Of a DNA stretch of 64,000 nucleotides, positions 62,437 to 64,000 are shown piece by piece. Location: positions 1 to 64,000 of the forward strand of contig CACPQM010000007.1 in NCBI GenBank assembly GCA_902636075.1. The letters run 5' to 3'. The stretch comes from an uncultured Pelagibacteraceae bacterium. Lineage in GTDB: Bacteria > Pseudomonadota > Alphaproteobacteria > Pelagibacterales > Pelagibacteraceae. The notes under the pieces are model-generated. The model was not told the DNA's origin. It was given only the letters and a program-made list of their open reading frames with translations, and did not search any database. Each line of letters starts with the position of its first letter. The first letter of the stretch is position 1. A program made the translations under genes and the position numbers.

Positions 62437-62862
62437 ATGATCAAGTATTTGTTAAAATGTAAAGATTGTAAGCAAGAATTTGAAAGCTGGTTTAGTGCCT
62501 CAAATGAATACGATAGGTTGCTCAAATTAAAACTTTTAAGTTGTCAATCCTGTGATTCAATAAATGTTGAAAAGTCATTGATGTCTCCAAATTTATTGAA
62601 TACTAAGAAGAAAGTAAATTTAAAAGAGTTAAAAAAATACAAAGATGTTCAAAAAAAACTTTCTGATTACAAAAAATTTGTAAAAGATAATTTCGAGTAT
62701 GTTGGAGAAAATTTTACTTATAAAGCAAGATCAATTCATTATGATAAAAAAAAACCAAAAAAAGGTATTTACGGTAGTGCTTCGCTTAAAGATGTTAAGG
62801 AATTAAGAGAAGAAGGAATAGAAACTGATATTATTCCGTGGATTGAAGACGATAAAAATTAA
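62437..62862 (+). CDS. DUF1178 family protein
   Basis: A 141-residue protein starting MIKYLLKCKDCKQEFESWF, the DUF1178 start, with a zinc-ribbon-like pair of CxxC (C8, C11 and C36, C39) and VEKSLMSPNLL. The C-terminus is Lys-rich and ends IETDIIPWIEDDKN, also typical. Function unknown. Its TAA interlocks with the ubiG stop (TTAA). Confidence 0.85.
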   Translation: MIKYLLKCKDCKQEFESWFSASNEYDRLLKLKLLSCQSCDSINVEKSLMSPNLLNTKKKVNLKELKKYKDVQKKLSDYKKFVKDNFEYVGENFTYKARSIHYDKKKPKKGIYGSASLKDVKELREEGIETDIIPWIEDDKN

Positions 62863-63587
62863 ATTTTCTTAAATTCAGCAATGTAATTTATAGACTTATC
62901 TGATGTAACAGACCATTTATTTAACATAGGGTTAAAAGTCATTCCATCAATTTTTCTTAGCTTTAATAAATTTTTTTTACAAATATTTGTTAAATGCTCT
63001 GGTTTAACAAATTTTTCCCAATCGTGAGTGCCTATTGGAAGCCACTTTAAAACATATTCAGCCCCTACAATCGCAAATAAATAAGATTTTAGAGTTTTAT
63101 TTAAAGTAGCTATAAACATCACACCTGATTTTTTTAAAAATTTTGCACTTTCTTTAATAAAAAAATCAACATCTTCAACATGTTCAACAATTTCCATGTT
63201 TAAAATTACATCGAATCTTTTCTTTATTTTTAAATTTTCTGGAGAGGAATTATAATATTTAATTTTGAGTTTACTTTTTTTTAAATGATACTTAGCTACT
63301 TGTATATTTTTATTTGAAGCATCTATCCCAACGACATTTGCTCCAAGTTTAGCCATGGGTTCTGAAAGTAATCCTCCACCACATCCAATATCTAGAATGT
63401 TTAGGCCCTTAAATGGCTCATGCTCTTTTTTAATTTTAAACTCAGATAAAATTGTGTCTCTTATGTATTTAATTCTGATAGGGTTAAATTTATGCAATGG
63501 CTTAAATTTTCCATTAGGATCCCACCATTCCTCAGCTATTTTAGAAAATTTTTCTATTTCTTTTTTATTTATTGTGTTATTTTTCAT
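62859..63587 (-). CDS. ubiG: Ubiquinone biosynthesis O-methyltransferase
   Basis: SAM-dependent O-methyltransferase acting twice in ubiquinone synthesis. Motif I is NILDIGCGGGLLSEPMAKLG; EEWWDPNGKFKPLHKFNPIRIKYI is the UbiG N-terminal signature (split at about 17-40); NMEIVEHVEDV is conserved. A membrane-interacting segment near YLFAIVGAEYVLKWLPIGTHDW also matches. Length 242 is usual. It is divergent from lysC, as in many alphaproteobacteria. Confidence 0.94.
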   Translation of the reverse strand: MKNNTINKKEIEKFSKIAEEWWDPNGKFKPLHKFNPIRIKYIRDTILSEFKIKKEHEPFKGLNILDIGCGGGLLSEPMAKLGANVVGIDASNKNIQVAKYHLKKSKLKIKYYNSSPENLKIKKRFDVILNMEIVEHVEDVDFFIKESAKFLKKSGVMFIATLNKTLKSYLFAIVGAEYVLKWLPIGTHDWEKFVKPEHLTNICKKNLLKLRKIDGMTFNPMLNKWSVTSDKSINYIAEFKKI

Positions 63588-63656
63588 TGTTTATTGACAT
63601 TACAATCAAGATGTATTTTATCAATATATTTTAATTTATACTAAAAAAAATTATCA

Positions 63657-64000
63657 ATGAAAATAATTGTATTAAAATTTGGAGGTACTTCAGTTGGTAC
63701 AACTGATAGAATTAAAAAAGTTGCAAAGATTATTGCCAAATATAAAAAAAAGTTCAATGTAATTGTACTGTCTTCTGCCATGAGTGGTGTGACAAATAAT
63801 TTAATTAATTTAACTAAAAAAATTAGCAAAAATTTTTCAGATTCCGAGTATGATGTTTTAGTTTCATCAGGTGAACAGGTCTCCTGTGCATTAATTTCCG
63901 GAGAATTAATAAATATAGGTTTCAATTCAAGATCTTGGATTTCATGGCAAATTCCCATCAATACTGAGGGAAAATATAAATTTTCAAGAATTAACAAAAT
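63657..64000 (+). CDS. lysC: Aspartate kinase (5' part)
   Basis: The frame opens at ATG 63657 and runs off the window after 114 complete codons. The product begins MKIIVLKFGGTSVGTTDRIKK, which is the aspartokinase start with the KFGGTSV substrate motif, followed by VIVLSSAMSGVTNNLI and SSGEQVSCALIS. It makes aspartyl phosphate for lysine, threonine and methionine. The regulatory ACT domains lie outside the window. Confidence 0.93.
   Translation, partial: MKIIVLKFGGTSVGTTDRIKKVAKIIAKYKKKFNVIVLSSAMSGVTNNLINLTKKISKNFSDSEYDVLVSSGEQVSCALISGELINIGFNSRSWISWQIPINTEGKYKFSRINK

Overview
The window is a gene-dense, very AT-rich stretch of an alphaproteobacterial chromosome. It looks like a streamlined marine lineage of the SAR11/Pelagibacterales or HIMB59 type. 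The basis is low GC, spacers that are mostly 0-20 bp, and typical alphaproteobacterial gene orders: rpmH-rnpA-yidD-yidC-argB-dapD-dapE, murA-DUF2948-hisD-infA, hisS-hisZ-hisG, aroA-cmk-rpsA-ihfB-pyrF-trpFBA-accD-folC and ffs-dnaX-ybaB-recR. A GcrA regulator and a RegB-type redox kinase fit the same group. The exact lineage cannot be fixed by eye. I see no phage, insertion sequence, CRISPR or integration site; this is core housekeeping DNA.

Layout. 1-3.6 kb: tRNA-Ser, a short-form gyrB and a RegB-like kinase. 3.6-8.8 kb: cobT, cobS and a J-domain gene on the minus strand, bolA on the plus strand, then aroB and aroK. 8.8-12.9 kb: two unrecognised envelope proteins, then def-fmt-truA. 12.9-20.3 kb: a minus-strand block reading rpmH, rnpA, yidD, yidC, argB, HAD phosphatase, dapD, dapE, deacetylase, SET methyltransferase. 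20.3-25.2 kb: a VTT membrane protein, tRNA-Thr, two tiny basic ORFs, dcd, murA, DUF2948, hisD, infA. 25.2-29.1 kb: tRNA-Phe, a cold-shock gene with repeats and hairpins around it, tRNA-His, hisS, hisZ, hisG. 29.1-32.8 kb: rmuC, a PD-(D/E)XK exonuclease, sbcB and trxA. 32.8-45.5 kb: a minus-strand run of 14 genes with no spacer above 7 nt. 45.5-52.4 kb: an NDUFA9-like gene, a SHOCT protein, gcrA, an ABC permease, argD, argF, a membrane cytochrome c, kdsB, pheA. 52.4-64 kb: SRP RNA, dnaX, ybaB, recR, glcB, accA, secA, argJ, DUF1178, ubiG and the start of lysC.

Together the genes cover parts of the arginine, histidine, tryptophan, lysine and aromatic amino-acid pathways, both carboxyltransferase halves of acetyl-CoA carboxylase, LPS/KDO synthesis and export, protein export (SecA, YidC), N-terminal formyl-Met handling, and replication and repair.

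The points most worth a second look are architectural and catalytic. The hisS and dnaX start codons lie 4 and 6 nt after tRNA-His and SRP RNA. dnaX has an A9 run placed to give a short gamma-like product. All nine convergent protein-gene pairs overlap, touch or are 1 nt apart at their stop codons. TrpB and cytidylate kinase lack residues normally considered essential. GyrB lacks most of the Gram-negative C-terminal insert, and AccA ends in a predicted membrane anchor. No single new defence or metabolic system was found.
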